From the NCBI GenBank assembly GCA_034436155.1, contig DAOTVP010000072.1, positions 1 to 64,000 on the forward strand: DNA of 64,000 nucleotides, written 5' to 3'. The notes under the pieces are model-generated. The model was not told the origin of the DNA, did no database searches, and saw nothing but the letters and a program-made list of their open reading frames with translations. Positions within the stretch are counted from its first letter, which is position 1, and each line of letters starts with the position of its first letter. A program made the translations under genes and the position numbers. Below, in pieces: positions 34,218 through 43,345 of this stretch. This stretch comes from GCA-2794515 sp034436155 (GTDB lineage: Bacteria; Chloroflexota; Anaerolineae; Aggregatilineales; Phototrophicaceae).

Positions 34218-35386
34218 TAGTCACATTCCCTTCCTAAATATCCAAAATCGAAATAATTGGTTATCATCTCGCCTAAAATGTGGCTAAAATCTCCTGTTGC
34301 ATCGGCGGTCATGTGAACCGGGCTATCGGTGAAAGAAGCGGGTGGCATGGCATCCCACACATCGCAATAGCGCCAATTGTGTTCATCTGCCAAGTGTGTA
34401 AATAGCTCACGATATTGATTATACGCCCAACGGGGATAAAAGGTATTATAGCGCACATCACTATTGTGCCCATCGGCGATGAACATCGGCTCATTGACGA
34501 GGATGAGGGGGATATTCCCGACTCGTTCATGTCCTGCAAAAATCATCTCAAACGCCAAATCATCGGCGGTTAGGGTTTGTGGTGCATCAAATTCTTCCCA
34601 CGAAGAATCATCATCAAAATCGTTACGCCGTAAGGCATAATCTCCCCACACATGGTCTATGCCCGTGAATTGCCACATCACCCCATACGACTGAATCCGT
34701 ATCCAATCGGCAAGCAGACGGCGTTGACCGATAATCATATTGTCCCAAAAATCACGTTGGATGAAGCGCGGGTCGTCTGGATTGAGCGATAGGTCATATT
34801 CGCCAATCAAGTGGCGGATGCGGTCTGGATTGCGTTGGGTAATCGGCGCACTGAGTTGGCGCTCGTGCGAAAATGATTGCATCGTCACCAACCACACCAC
34901 CATGTCGGGTTGATAATTCATCGCTTCATCCAGCAATAACAAGTCTTTGGTCAACGACATGACGGGATGGGCGATGGTGTATGCCACCACGCGCCGACCA
35001 TCGGCTAAAAGATAGTGCCTATCGGTCAATTGTTGCGCCAATGTTTGCTGTGCAGGGAGCAAAAATCCCCATGTAGCAGAATCGCCCACCAGCAAAACGC
35101 GATATTCATCATCCGCTTTAGGACGGTTAATTTCGTGCGTGGCGAACATGGTGGCGATGTTGTCCAGCGTTATCGTATAGGCTTCGGTGGAATTTTCGCC
35201 ATACGGCAGGCGTTCACGCCCTGTGAATAGGGTGTTATACAGTGATAATCGCCCGAAAAAATCCAGAGGGTGTAACCATGCAAATAACACATTGGCGAAG
35301 ATGAATAACATCATCGCTTTGATAACCACACGGATGATAAATCCCCATGTGTAGGGTGTTTCGGGTTTCGTCAGCCAATCCCACAT
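34217..35386 (-). CDS. Membrane-anchored SGNH hydrolase (DltD/AlgJ-like)
   Basis: This protein has 389 residues. One N-terminal membrane helix (VVIKAMMLFIFANVLFAWL) places the catalytic domain outside the cell. The nucleophile block is VLLVGDSATWGFLL (GDS). The C-terminal block TGDFSHILGEM carries the D-x-x-H pair of the catalytic triad. DltD and AlgJ-type proteins do the final acyl transfer to the extracellular polymer. The gap to the MBOAT gene upstream is only two bases, so they are co-translated. Confidence 0.88.
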   Translation of the reverse strand: MWDWLTKPETPYTWGFIIRVVIKAMMLFIFANVLFAWLHPLDFFGRLSLYNTLFTGRERLPYGENSTEAYTITLDNIATMFATHEINRPKADDEYRVLLVGDSATWGFLLPAQQTLAQQLTDRHYLLADGRRVVAYTIAHPVMSLTKDLLLLDEAMNYQPDMVVWLVTMQSFSHERQLSAPITQRNPDRIRHLIGEYDLSLNPDDPRFIQRDFWDNMIIGQRRLLADWIRIQSYGVMWQFTGIDHVWGDYALRRNDFDDDSSWEEFDAPQTLTADDLAFEMIFAGHERVGNIPLILVNEPMFIADGHNSDVRYNTFYPRWAYNQYRELFTHLADEHNWRYCDVWDAMPPASFTDSPVHMTADATGDFSHILGEMITNYFDFGYLGRECD

Positions 35387-35388
35387 GG

Positions 35389-36855
35389 TTAAAATCCTAT
35401 CCCGAATAATTTGCCGAATACAGACAATGCTGTGTTTGCATCAGGCAGGGCGAACCACACCCAACCGAGTGTCACAAAATGGAATGTGAGCAAAATCCCC
35501 GCCCAATTCCATAGGCGCAATTGCCCCTCTTTTTTCTTGAATTGGTTATACCACTTGCGTGTGCGATCGCTCCAAATTTTATGCACAAATATGCCTATGC
35601 CATGCCACACACCCCATATCAAAAAGGTGGGGCTGATGCCATGCCACAAGCCGATGATAATCATGGTCGCCATCAAGCCTATCATGGCAATCATATCGGA
35701 TGAGGGTTTGCGCTTCCAGCGTAACATCGTCCGTGTGAGGGGTGAGAAAATGTAAAATCGTACCCAATTACTCAGGGTGATATGCCACGATTGCCAAAAG
35801 GCGGTGATGCTATTTTTGAGATACGGACGGTTGAAATTTTCGGGCAATTTGACTCCGAACAGAATGCCGATGCCGATGGCAATATCGGAATAGCCACTAA
35901 AATCGAAGAATAACCGAAACGCATAGCCATATAACAAAATCCACAGCCCGCCTGTGTTGATGGCTTGCTCTGCGTTGGTCATATTGAGTGCGAACAGGGC
36001 TAAACTATCCGCCACGACAAATTTTTTGAAGATGCCAATCACGATGCGCGTTGTGCCTTCGACCATCCGTGCCGGATCTCGCCCATTCATCGTTGTGAGC
36101 GCGTCTAAATCGCCCTGAAAGCGTTCTACACGGTCTATCGGACCCGCCGTTAGGCTAGGGAAAAAGACGATATACGTGAGCATATCACGCAAGCCAACAT
36201 CGGGCAATTTGCCCGTCTGACGGTCACGCAGGACGTGTATCAACCGAAAGGCTACATACGAAAATCCGAGCCAATTCAGGTCTGTGAGCGGATTCGCCAG
36301 CGAGGGGTCTCTGCCTTCTAACTCGCGTAACCAGCCACTGAGGGTGTATGCCAACGATTCCGTTTTGAGGATGATGAACACAATCACGATGTGCAAAATG
36401 GCGATGCTCAACATCAGGCGTTGATTTTTCGGCGTGATACCCTTGCTTATGAGCCATATCAGCACCATTATCGGCGCGATGACCAAAAACACGGTTAACG
36501 GCTCTGGTGGACGCGATGCGGTGAATACCCGCCATTCAGGTGGCAAGAGGCGCATCAGCGCCAAGCCCGTGATGATGACTATCAACATCAATATGGTGGA
36601 TAGGTCTGTTCGGCTCATCCGAAAGGGGGTATCGGTGCGCGGTACGGTCAACGCCCAAACCAGCGTGGCGACCAATAATGTGGCGGTTGGCAAAATAAAA
36701 TCCATGTTCCGCACCAGCAACGGCGGTTGCAAGGCGTACACCGCCAACACGCTGGCGATGAATAACGCCCATTTACGCCATGTTTTGGGCATCATCACGC
36801 TATAAACATAGCCACCACCCGCAAAAATCGCAATCAGCATCAAATTAAAGGTCAC
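35389..36855 (-). CDS. MBOAT-family membrane O-acyltransferase (DltB-like)
   Basis: The 488-residue protein has 10-12 membrane helices. Core MBOAT features are FFPSLTAGPIDRVERFQGDL, FFDFSGYSDIAIGIGILFGV, NFNRPYLKNSITAFWQSWHI and the catalytic His in IIGLWHGISPTFLIWGVWHG. The start is a GTG at 36855, six bases after the stop of the microprotein, with AAGGAT from the microprotein's end acting as ribosome binding site. MBOAT proteins of Dlt and alginate systems move an acyl group from a cytoplasmic carrier to the outside. Confidence 0.93.
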   Translation of the reverse strand: MTFNLMLIAIFAGGGYVYSVMMPKTWRKWALFIASVLAVYALQPPLLVRNMDFILPTATLLVATLVWALTVPRTDTPFRMSRTDLSTILMLIVIITGLALMRLLPPEWRVFTASRPPEPLTVFLVIAPIMVLIWLISKGITPKNQRLMLSIAILHIVIVFIILKTESLAYTLSGWLRELEGRDPSLANPLTDLNWLGFSYVAFRLIHVLRDRQTGKLPDVGLRDMLTYIVFFPSLTAGPIDRVERFQGDLDALTTMNGRDPARMVEGTTRIVIGIFKKFVVADSLALFALNMTNAEQAINTGGLWILLYGYAFRLFFDFSGYSDIAIGIGILFGVKLPENFNRPYLKNSITAFWQSWHITLSNWVRFYIFSPLTRTMLRWKRKPSSDMIAMIGLMATMIIIGLWHGISPTFLIWGVWHGIGIFVHKIWSDRTRKWYNQFKKKEGQLRLWNWAGILLTFHFVTLGWVWFALPDANTALSVFGKLFGIGF

Positions 36856-36858
36856 GGG

Positions 36859-36972
36859 CTAAAATCCTTGATAAATCCACGTTGGGGCGCTATCGGTGGT
36901 GAGAATCACCACCAAAATCAGAATGATACACAACGCAAGCGCAAAAACATTTTCTCTGGTCAATAATTTCAT
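36859..36972 (-). CDS. 37-residue membrane microprotein with DltX-like C-terminal motif
   Basis: The frame reads MKLLTRENVFALALCIILIL, continues VVILTTDSAPT and ends WIYQGF followed by TAG. It is one membrane helix followed by a short external tail ending in an aromatic-I-Y-x-x-F motif. DltX proteins of Gram-positive bacteria are ~50-residue single-helix proteins ending FIYNEF. The Tyr of that motif has been reported to carry the D-alanyl group between DltB and DltD. An AGAGGTGAT ribosome binding site precedes the ATG, and the MBOAT gene begins three bases past the stop. The position, topology and tail together support a DltX equivalent. Confidence 0.82.
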   Translation of the reverse strand: MKLLTRENVFALALCIILILVVILTTDSAPTWIYQGF

Positions 36973-37071
36973 CAATAAAGATCACCTCTTGTATAAAAAT
37001 ACCCTTATCGCCTTTCATAACAGGCGCTATGATATATCGGATAACCCATTTGTTGAAAGGATTAGTTCCAC

Positions 37072-37560
37072 ATGGACATGATGCTCATTCGCAAGGCGCA
37101 TATCACCCTCATGAGCAACACGCTTAAAATTTTGAATGCCATTTTAGCCCCTCTATCCCAACAAGAAGCGACCATCTATCGGGATGGTGGGGACGGTTGG
37201 ACAGTTTTAGAGGTGTTATGCCACCTGCGTGATTTTGACCTGATTTTTTATGAACGCGCCAAAAGTGTCATCGAACAAGATAACCCCACCTTCGTCCCGC
37301 GTGATCACGAAGCGATGGTTATCGAAAATAATTATAATGGGCAAAACCTGAAGCAAGTCCTCGCCGATTTGAATACCTCTCGCGCTCAATTCATCGCCTT
37401 TTTTGAATCGCTCACCCCTGAACAATGGGAACGGGCTGGTATTCATCCCGAATATGGCGATTTTCCGTTAACGCGATCTGTATTACAAGTCGGGACGCAT
37501 GATGTGAATCATATTGAGCAAATCACCCGCATTTTGCATGAAAAGAAGGTGAGCAAATAA
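37072..37560 (+). CDS. DinB-family four-helix metalloprotein
   Basis: The 162-residue protein fits the DinB_2 pattern: GWTVLEVLCHLRDFDLIFYE contains the first metal His. PEYGDFPLTRSVLQVGTHDV supplies further His residues and continues NHIEQITRIL. The family binds a divalent metal and includes thiol S-transferases; the function here is unknown. AAAGGA precedes the ATG. The SDR gene starts two bases after its stop, so the two form an operon divergent from the Dlt-like operon. Confidence 0.88.
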   Translation: MDMMLIRKAHITLMSNTLKILNAILAPLSQQEATIYRDGGDGWTVLEVLCHLRDFDLIFYERAKSVIEQDNPTFVPRDHEAMVIENNYNGQNLKQVLADLNTSRAQFIAFFESLTPEQWERAGIHPEYGDFPLTRSVLQVGTHDVNHIEQITRILHEKKVSK

Positions 37561-37562
37561 CA

Positions 37563-38282
37563 GTGTCGGTGGTTACATTCGATTTTCGTGGTAAAACTGC
37601 TATCATCACAGGCGCGGGCATGGGCATCGGCAAAGCGATTGCGCTGGCGCTGGTCAAAGCGGGGTGTGCGGTGGGCGTGAACGATATTAACCCCGACCAT
37701 GTATTTACGCTCGAAGAGACAATCAACCGCATGGGCGGGCGTGTGATGGCGATGCAAGGCGATGTGAGCAATCGCTTTCAGGTATCGGCGCTCATCGAAG
37801 CCACCCGCGAGGCATTTGGACGGGTCGATTATCTGATTAACAGCGCAGGCGTGTATAAATCGGGCGAAATCAACAAGGTGGATGAATGGGATTGGCGCAG
37901 ACAATTGGATGTGAACCTGACAGGCACATTTTTTTGTAGCCAACTCATCAGCCGTGTCATGGCGGATGACGGGGGCGGGGTGATTTTGAATTTTGCCCAC
38001 AGCGCCCACTCGCTGGAGAGTGGGGTTGGATATATCGCCAGCAAGGGCGGGGTGGTGGCGATGACGAAGCAATTCGCCCGTGAACTCGCGCCCAAACATA
38101 TCCGTGTGAATGTGATTTCTGTGGGGGATATTACCGATAACGACATCCCCACAACGTCACAGAATATGATGGGGCATATCGGCACACCCGAAGATGTGGC
38201 AGATGTGGCGTTGTTTTTATTATCTGATAGCGCCCGTTTCATCACAGGGGCGTGTATTGATGTGGATGGTGGGATGAGTTAA
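37563..38282 (+). CDS. Short-chain dehydrogenase/reductase
   Basis: The 239-residue SDR begins at a GTG at 37563 and carries the cofactor motif TGAGMGIGKAIALAL. An NAG-like segment LINSAGVY, and active-site Ser and YIASKGG (YxxxK), follow. The C-terminal GACIDVDGGMS is the common SDR ending. The Asp after strand 2 (VNDINPD) suggests NAD(H) over NADP(H). It is co-transcribed with the DinB gene. The substrate cannot be assigned. Its end overlaps the convergent neighbour by four bases. Confidence 0.92.
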   Translation: MSVVTFDFRGKTAIITGAGMGIGKAIALALVKAGCAVGVNDINPDHVFTLEETINRMGGRVMAMQGDVSNRFQVSALIEATREAFGRVDYLINSAGVYKSGEINKVDEWDWRRQLDVNLTGTFFCSQLISRVMADDGGGVILNFAHSAHSLESGVGYIASKGGVVAMTKQFARELAPKHIRVNVISVGDITDNDIPTTSQNMMGHIGTPEDVADVALFLLSDSARFITGACIDVDGGMS

Positions 38283-38752
38283 CCGCCCAAATATTCGCGG
38301 CGCACCTGTTCCATCAGTTCATGCAGATGTTCCTGTCGAAAGGGATAATTCTGGATGGTGTAACACAGCGCCGCGAGTGCCATACCCATATCATAATCAT
38401 ATCTCGGACCAACCGCTTGTTCGCCAACAATCACCACCTGAACACCCTGTAGGGTTAACCCCGCATTCGCCAACATCACCACCACGCCCGCCGCATACCG
38501 TGACCAACTGGGCAACGGGCGATTTAACACCGTGCGCTTGTGACGCGCAGTCCGCCATGTAAAACAGGCTTTACCATCGTTGTTATCGGGTGAATAGATG
38601 GTATATTCCTCTGTACCAGAAAGTAACCCCGCCATCCACATATCTCGACCTGCCTGAAACAAATAGGTCGGCTCTGTTTTGGGGAATACTTCGGTAAATT
38701 TGGCGAGCAACCGCACAGGCGGGTCTGTCTGTTGAATCGGCGAATTAGACAT
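38279..38752 (-). CDS. Hypothetical protein, 157 residues
   Basis: The start at 38752 (MSNSPIQQTDPPVRLLAKFT) has a GGAGG ribosome binding site nine bases upstream. The protein contains TYLFQAGRDMWMAGLLSGTE, YAAGVVVMLANAGLTLQGV and a C-terminal helix HLHELMEQVRREYLGG. There is no signal peptide or known motif. The composition looks like a real soluble protein. No family is recognised. It is convergent with the SDR gene. Confidence 0.65.
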   Translation of the reverse strand: MSNSPIQQTDPPVRLLAKFTEVFPKTEPTYLFQAGRDMWMAGLLSGTEEYTIYSPDNNDGKACFTWRTARHKRTVLNRPLPSWSRYAAGVVVMLANAGLTLQGVQVVIVGEQAVGPRYDYDMGMALAALCYTIQNYPFRQEHLHELMEQVRREYLGG

Positions 38753-38890
38753 ATACAAAAACCTCCACACAAGCGCCCATTATAACACAAAAACCTGTTA
38801 TTTTGTCCGATTATCTGTAACAATCGCTTCAAAATATCCTCTATAATAGATAGGGTTTTATAGTCACGATAAAACACGAAAGATGATCCC

Positions 38891-41125
38891 ATGAAATTTA
38901 TGACAACCCTGATTGATCGCCTACTCGCCTCGAATCGGCTAGTGCGCTTGTTAACAATCAGCGTGGTTGGCGCGATGTGCGTCAGTGCTGTATATTTCAA
39001 TGTCGGGAAAAATGATTTTGTTGAACAGGCGGGTCTGTGGGTATCACTTGGCGCATTGACGCTGTTGTTGATGTTGTTGCTGATATGGAATCGCGCCCCA
39101 TACGAAGACGCATCTCCCCAACGGGCATCTATCAAAACACAGATCCGTACCCGTTGGGGATTCGTACTGATGGGCATGGGATTATTGGCGCTCCTCGCAG
39201 AAATGAACGGCAAAGTGTTTCGCATCCGTGAATTGTTATCGGTATCCTCGCACTATCAATTTCTGTTGTGGATAACGGGTATTTTTGCGTTGGCATACGG
39301 ATTTGCGGGTTGGCGTTATATCTGGGAAGAGCAGACCACGCCATCGGGCAAAATCAGACAGATACGGGTGCGTATTCACGAAAAAACATTCCGTCAACAT
39401 CTCGCCAGCATCTCGCGCTACGAGGTGATAGGTGTTGCGATTGTGTTGATAGTCGCCACCATCGCCCGCGCATGGGAACTGGAAACGGCGATTCGCTTGT
39501 GGGTGGATGAAATCCATTTCTCGAATCCCGTGTTGCATTTCAATGCTAATATGAAAATTGACCTGCTCATCCCGTTCAGTTCGGTGGCGGCATTTCCGTA
39601 TGTGTTCCCGTATATGCAATGGCATTTTGTCGAACTCATCGGCTGGAATTTGGTCGGATTGCGTTTTTTAAGTGTGATATTGGGTGTTGCTAACGTGTTG
39701 GCGGTGTATTTGCTGGTACGCGAATTATTCAATCGGCGTATCGCATTTTTGGCGATGGTGACATTCGCCACCTTGCCTGTGCATATCCAATTTAGTCGCT
39801 TGGCGCTGAACAACATCGCCGACCCGCTTTTTGGCACGCTCGCCTTTTATTTCATCGCCAGAGGAATCAAGCATCCGCATCAGATACGGGCGAATTTCGT
39901 CTGGGCGGGTGCGATGTTGGGTTTGACGCAATATTTTTATGAAGGCGGACGGTTTCTGTATCCCGCGCTCACATTGGGTTGGTTGGGATTCATCGGTGGG
40001 TGGGCATATTTGCGCTATATGCGCCCACTCATTACGTTGTCGATATTCAGACCCGCCAAACGTAAGGCGTTATTCGCCCAATTGAGGGGTATCAACCCCA
40101 TGCCGATTGTGCGTGCGGGTATCATTTTATGGATAGTGGCGGCATGTGTCGGCGCACCTGTGTATTATACGCTCATCGCCCGTGACCAGAGCATCGCCAA
40201 ACGTTTAGATACAGCAGGTATATCGGATAAGACAATTTCTCAAATCGAGACCCCCGAAAGCCTTGTCAAGCATGTGGCGAATCGCTTATACGAAAGCCTG
40301 ATGATTCATGTAGCTATCCCCGAAGCGCAAGTGTATTATGGTGGCGATACCTCATTTGTGATTGGCTTGCTCATCCCGTTCTTTTTAATCGGCGGATTTT
40401 ACGCGCTCTGGCTGATGCTTTTCGGTGGGGTCTTCGAGGCAAAATACGTCATCGGCGCGACCCTGATGGTGATGTGGATAGGCATCACTTGGTTTGGCAA
40501 CGTGTTTTTAGAAGAAAGTCGCATTTCGGCGCGGTATGTGGTGGAATTTCCCGCGTTGGCGACCCTCATCGGGCTGGGCGCGGTGGTGATCGGCGATAGC
40601 CTGATGATTCACGATGAAAAATGGCGTAACCGCATGGCGACGGCGATGGTGTGCCTCATCATCATCCCACAGACCGTCTATTATTTTGGGTATCACTTGC
40701 CCCTGTTCAATCAACAATTCCGCGATGATAGAGGGCGCAATTACGATATTGAAGATGCGTTGTATCGCTCGGTGGGGTTTCCGTCTGGTACGCGGGTGCA
40801 TATTATCGATTTTCCGACCATGTATTCGCCCGATGCCCACAATATTTTGCGTTTCCTCACTCGTGATGACGGAGTGGAGATGCAAGCCATGACGATGAAA
40901 CCCGCCGATTTCACCGATGACTACATCCAAATTCAGCCACGTATCATAGACCACGCCTTTTATCTGCCACCCATAGACATCCTGAATATTGAACGGCTCA
41001 AGGCGCATTTTGGCGATGAATTGCAGGGTCCGTTTTATACCGAATTCCCCGCATCGATTGAAAAAGGCTTCGTGTTGTATTATCTACCCGCCAGCCCGTT
41101 ACAAGGCAACACCCCCGCGGAGTGA
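38891..41125 (+). CDS. GT39/ArnT-type polytopic membrane glycosyltransferase
   Basis: This protein has 744 residues and about 12-13 membrane helices. The first luminal loop has the acidic motif WVDEIHFSNP typical of dolichyl/undecaprenyl-phosphate-mannose transferases (GT-C fold). It is followed by VGLRFLSVILGVANVLAVYL and FSRLALNNIADPLFGTLAFY. The C-terminal ~150 residues form an extracellular globular domain (SVGFPSGTRVHIIDFPTMYS). It would move a sugar from a lipid carrier to a protein or envelope glycan. A TATAAT at 38842-38847 may be its -10 box. A strong terminator follows. Confidence 0.88.
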   Translation: MKFMTTLIDRLLASNRLVRLLTISVVGAMCVSAVYFNVGKNDFVEQAGLWVSLGALTLLLMLLLIWNRAPYEDASPQRASIKTQIRTRWGFVLMGMGLLALLAEMNGKVFRIRELLSVSSHYQFLLWITGIFALAYGFAGWRYIWEEQTTPSGKIRQIRVRIHEKTFRQHLASISRYEVIGVAIVLIVATIARAWELETAIRLWVDEIHFSNPVLHFNANMKIDLLIPFSSVAAFPYVFPYMQWHFVELIGWNLVGLRFLSVILGVANVLAVYLLVRELFNRRIAFLAMVTFATLPVHIQFSRLALNNIADPLFGTLAFYFIARGIKHPHQIRANFVWAGAMLGLTQYFYEGGRFLYPALTLGWLGFIGGWAYLRYMRPLITLSIFRPAKRKALFAQLRGINPMPIVRAGIILWIVAACVGAPVYYTLIARDQSIAKRLDTAGISDKTISQIETPESLVKHVANRLYESLMIHVAIPEAQVYYGGDTSFVIGLLIPFFLIGGFYALWLMLFGGVFEAKYVIGATLMVMWIGITWFGNVFLEESRISARYVVEFPALATLIGLGAVVIGDSLMIHDEKWRNRMATAMVCLIIIPQTVYYFGYHLPLFNQQFRDDRGRNYDIEDALYRSVGFPSGTRVHIIDFPTMYSPDAHNILRFLTRDDGVEMQAMTMKPADFTDDYIQIQPRIIDHAFYLPPIDILNIERLKAHFGDELQGPFYTEFPASIEKGFVLYYLPASPLQGNTPAE

Positions 41126-41126
41126 A

Positions 41127-41153
41127 AAAATGGGGGAGCAAATCCCCCATTTT
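41127..41153. terminator. Bidirectional rho-independent terminator
   Basis: AAAATGGGGGA pairs with TCCCCCATTTT around GCAAA, between the convergent glycosyltransferase and pentapeptide genes. A and T runs flank the stem on both sides, so it can serve both. Confidence 0.9.
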
Positions 41154-41156
41154 CTG

Positions 41157-42626
41157 TTATACGATGGTTGGATTGTTATCATCATCATCTACGGGCGGAA
41201 AGTCGCCGACAGGCAGATCATCGTCATCCACTTCGATGGTGATACGGCGTTTTTTGCCCTCGAAAATTCCCGTTGGCGGATGCGCCGATGGCGGTGGTGG
41301 CACAGGTGGCACGGGCGGGACGGGTGGCACAGGTGGCACGGGGGCGGTGGTCGTCACACGGAAGCGCGTCATATCGGCGGCTTGGTTATAGACGCGCCCA
41401 TCGGGCAAAATCGCGCCCATCAATTCCACATCTTCTAAATATGTGCCGTCTAAATTGGCATCACGCAGATTTGCGCCCATCAAATTGACATTCCGCAAAA
41501 TTGCCCCGTTAAAATTGGCATTCCGCAAATTCGCGCCCGTCAGGTTGGCATCGGTCAGATTTGCGCCTTCAAAATTGGCATCGTTCAAATTGCCACCGCT
41601 CAAATTGGCATTGACCAAAATCGCCCGTTCAAAATTGGCATTCGGCGCGTTGCATCCTGCCAAAATCGCGCCTGTCAGATTTGCGCCTTCAAAATTGGCA
41701 TCGGCAATAATCACACCCGAAAAATTGACATTTTCGAGGGTGGCAAATTCAAAGTTGGCGTTGGGGACTTTTGCCCCAGAAAAATTGGCACGACTCAGAT
41801 TGCTACGGCTGAAATTGGCATCGGATAATTTGGATGCCGAAAAATTCACACTTGTGAAGATGGCTTTATCGGCTTGCACATTGGGATATTTGCTCGCAGA
41901 AAAATTGGCATCGGCAAAATTCCCACCCGTGAGGGTTGAGTCTGCCCCTTTGCTCTCAGAAAAATTAGCGCGTGGTGCGGTGACGTTGGTCAGGTTGGCA
42001 TTGCCCAAACGTGCGCCCCGTAAATCGGCATCGGTGAGGTTTGCGCCTGTCAGGTTGGCATCATTCATCCGCGCACCGCGCAAATTCGCGCCACTCATAT
42101 CTTGACCTTGCAGGTTGGCATCGTTCATATTTGAACCTTCGCCATCGCTCCAATCGAAGTCAAAATCCACATCGAGGTTGCTCAGGGCGCGTCTGATAGT
42201 GCCTTTGCTCATGCCTAAAATTTGGTCGCGCAATTCGCGCCCTAAATTTTTGAGGCTTTCAAAATCCCCGCCGAAATCCGATGAATCCATTGGTGGCATT
42301 TCGCGCATCCGACCACGCCGTCCGCGCATATCATCTTTAATCATGCCTTCTAAATAGATGACCAATTGATTCACCGCATATTGCACTTGCCCGACCATCT
42401 CTTGTTCGGTCAGATTTTCATCTGTTTCGAGCGTGAGCGTTTCGGTGATGTAAAAATCATCGGGGAACAATTCGCACGCTTTACGGTGCAATCCGTTATA
42501 GCCTTTCACGGTCATTTTGCCCGTGCCTTTGTATGTGCCAGTCGCAATGGCGCGGTGGGTAGAACTTTGCAGTGCTTTAAGCGCACGCAATAGTTGCATC
42601 ACTTGTTGTCTTTGATTTTCGTCCAT
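41157..42626 (-). CDS. Pentapeptide-repeat protein
   Basis: The start at 42626 (MDENQRQQVMQLLRALKALQ) has a perfect AGGAGG six bases upstream. Residues ~1-155 form an N-terminal helical/beta domain. Residues ~160-405 are pentapeptide repeats of the A(N/D)Lxx form (GANLRGARMNDANLTGANLT, ANFSGAKVPNANFEFATLEN) that fold into a right-handed quadrilateral beta helix. A PPVPPVPP linker and an acidic tail (EVDDDDLPVGDFPPVDDDDN) end the protein (489 residues). Its first 50 bases lie inside the 3' end of the ECF sigma gene, so the two are tightly coupled. Confidence 0.93.
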   Translation of the reverse strand: MDENQRQQVMQLLRALKALQSSTHRAIATGTYKGTGKMTVKGYNGLHRKACELFPDDFYITETLTLETDENLTEQEMVGQVQYAVNQLVIYLEGMIKDDMRGRRGRMREMPPMDSSDFGGDFESLKNLGRELRDQILGMSKGTIRRALSNLDVDFDFDWSDGEGSNMNDANLQGQDMSGANLRGARMNDANLTGANLTDADLRGARLGNANLTNVTAPRANFSESKGADSTLTGGNFADANFSASKYPNVQADKAIFTSVNFSASKLSDANFSRSNLSRANFSGAKVPNANFEFATLENVNFSGVIIADANFEGANLTGAILAGCNAPNANFERAILVNANLSGGNLNDANFEGANLTDANLTGANLRNANFNGAILRNVNLMGANLRDANLDGTYLEDVELMGAILPDGRVYNQAADMTRFRVTTTAPVPPVPPVPPVPPVPPPPSAHPPTGIFEGKKRRITIEVDDDDLPVGDFPPVDDDDNNPTIV

Positions 42627-43284
42627 GATTGTCCTCCTGTATAGCATCATCCATACTCAATTTGTTTTTAGTAACGATGACTTCATCCTCTTGATACGGG
42701 GCATCGGGTTGTTGAATAGCGAGCAGTGTTTCTGGGCTGACCAGCCCGCGCAGGGTCTTTTTGGCATGAAATAAACGCGATTTCACCGTGCCGATATTGA
42801 CACCCATCACCTCGGCGATTTCGGCATACGATAATTCTTCTTCGCAATATAAAATCAGCGTTTGGCGGTGATGTTCGGGCAATTTATCTATCGCCTCTTG
42901 CACTTCCATATAGAGCAACAACCAATGTGCGACATCATCGGGTGGGGCAGATTTATCGGCATGAAACGAGACGCGCACTTCTATCGGGTCATCATCGAGC
43001 GATACTTCGTCATACCGTCCGCCTCGCCGTAACACATCATAGGCTTTATTCCGCGCCACCCGAAATAAAAACGGGCGTAATTTTTCGGGCGGGTGAATAT
43101 CATCTAAGTGTGTGTAGAGTGTGATGAAGGTATCTTGCACAATGTCTTCGGTCAAGCCTGCATCACCGATGAGCCGATACACAAAACGACTGATCGCGGG
43201 TTCTAGCGTCACATGAAGCCAATCGAAGGCTTCGGGGTCGCCTGCTTGGGCTTGTTGAAGATAATCGTGTTCGATCGCCTGCAT
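42577..43284 (-). CDS. ECF RNA polymerase sigma factor
   Basis: The start at 43284 (MQAIEHDYLQQAQAGDPEAF) has GAGGCG upstream. Region 2 is VYRLIGDAGLTEDIVQDTFI with FLFRVARNKAYDVLRRGGR. Region 4 is IDKLPEHHRQTLILYCEEEL, continuing SYAEIAEVMGVNIGTVKSRL. A C-terminal tail of ~60 residues extends past region 4. No anti-sigma gene is adjacent; the coupled downstream gene is a pentapeptide protein with an N-terminal domain, which may be the partner. The tnpB element lies immediately upstream, in what should be its promoter region. Confidence 0.93.
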   Translation of the reverse strand: MQAIEHDYLQQAQAGDPEAFDWLHVTLEPAISRFVYRLIGDAGLTEDIVQDTFITLYTHLDDIHPPEKLRPFLFRVARNKAYDVLRRGGRYDEVSLDDDPIEVRVSFHADKSAPPDDVAHWLLLYMEVQEAIDKLPEHHRQTLILYCEEELSYAEIAEVMGVNIGTVKSRLFHAKKTLRGLVSPETLLAIQQPDAPYQEDEVIVTKNKLSMDDAIQEDNHGRKSKTTSDATIACA

Positions 43285-43345
43285 CACATTCGCCTCTGCT
43301 ACCTTTCTTATATACAAACGTGTACACAAGTACACAAACCTATAC

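Noticed and set aside
34217..36855. Alginate or cellulose acetylation genes (AlgI/AlgJ)
   Set aside because: The carrier protein, acyl ligase and DltX-like microprotein in the same operon fit a Dlt-type pathway better, and no polysaccharide synthase is nearby.
41440..42120. Short periodic DNA repeats with AAAATTGGCAT units
   Set aside because: They encode the pentapeptide repeats of the gene on the minus strand; not a regulatory or CRISPR repeat.
43285..43345. GTGTACACAAGTACAC near-palindrome as a sigma-gene operator
   Set aside because: It lies at the uncertain right end of the tnpB element and a similar 9-mer occurs at the other side, so it may be an element flank rather than an operator.
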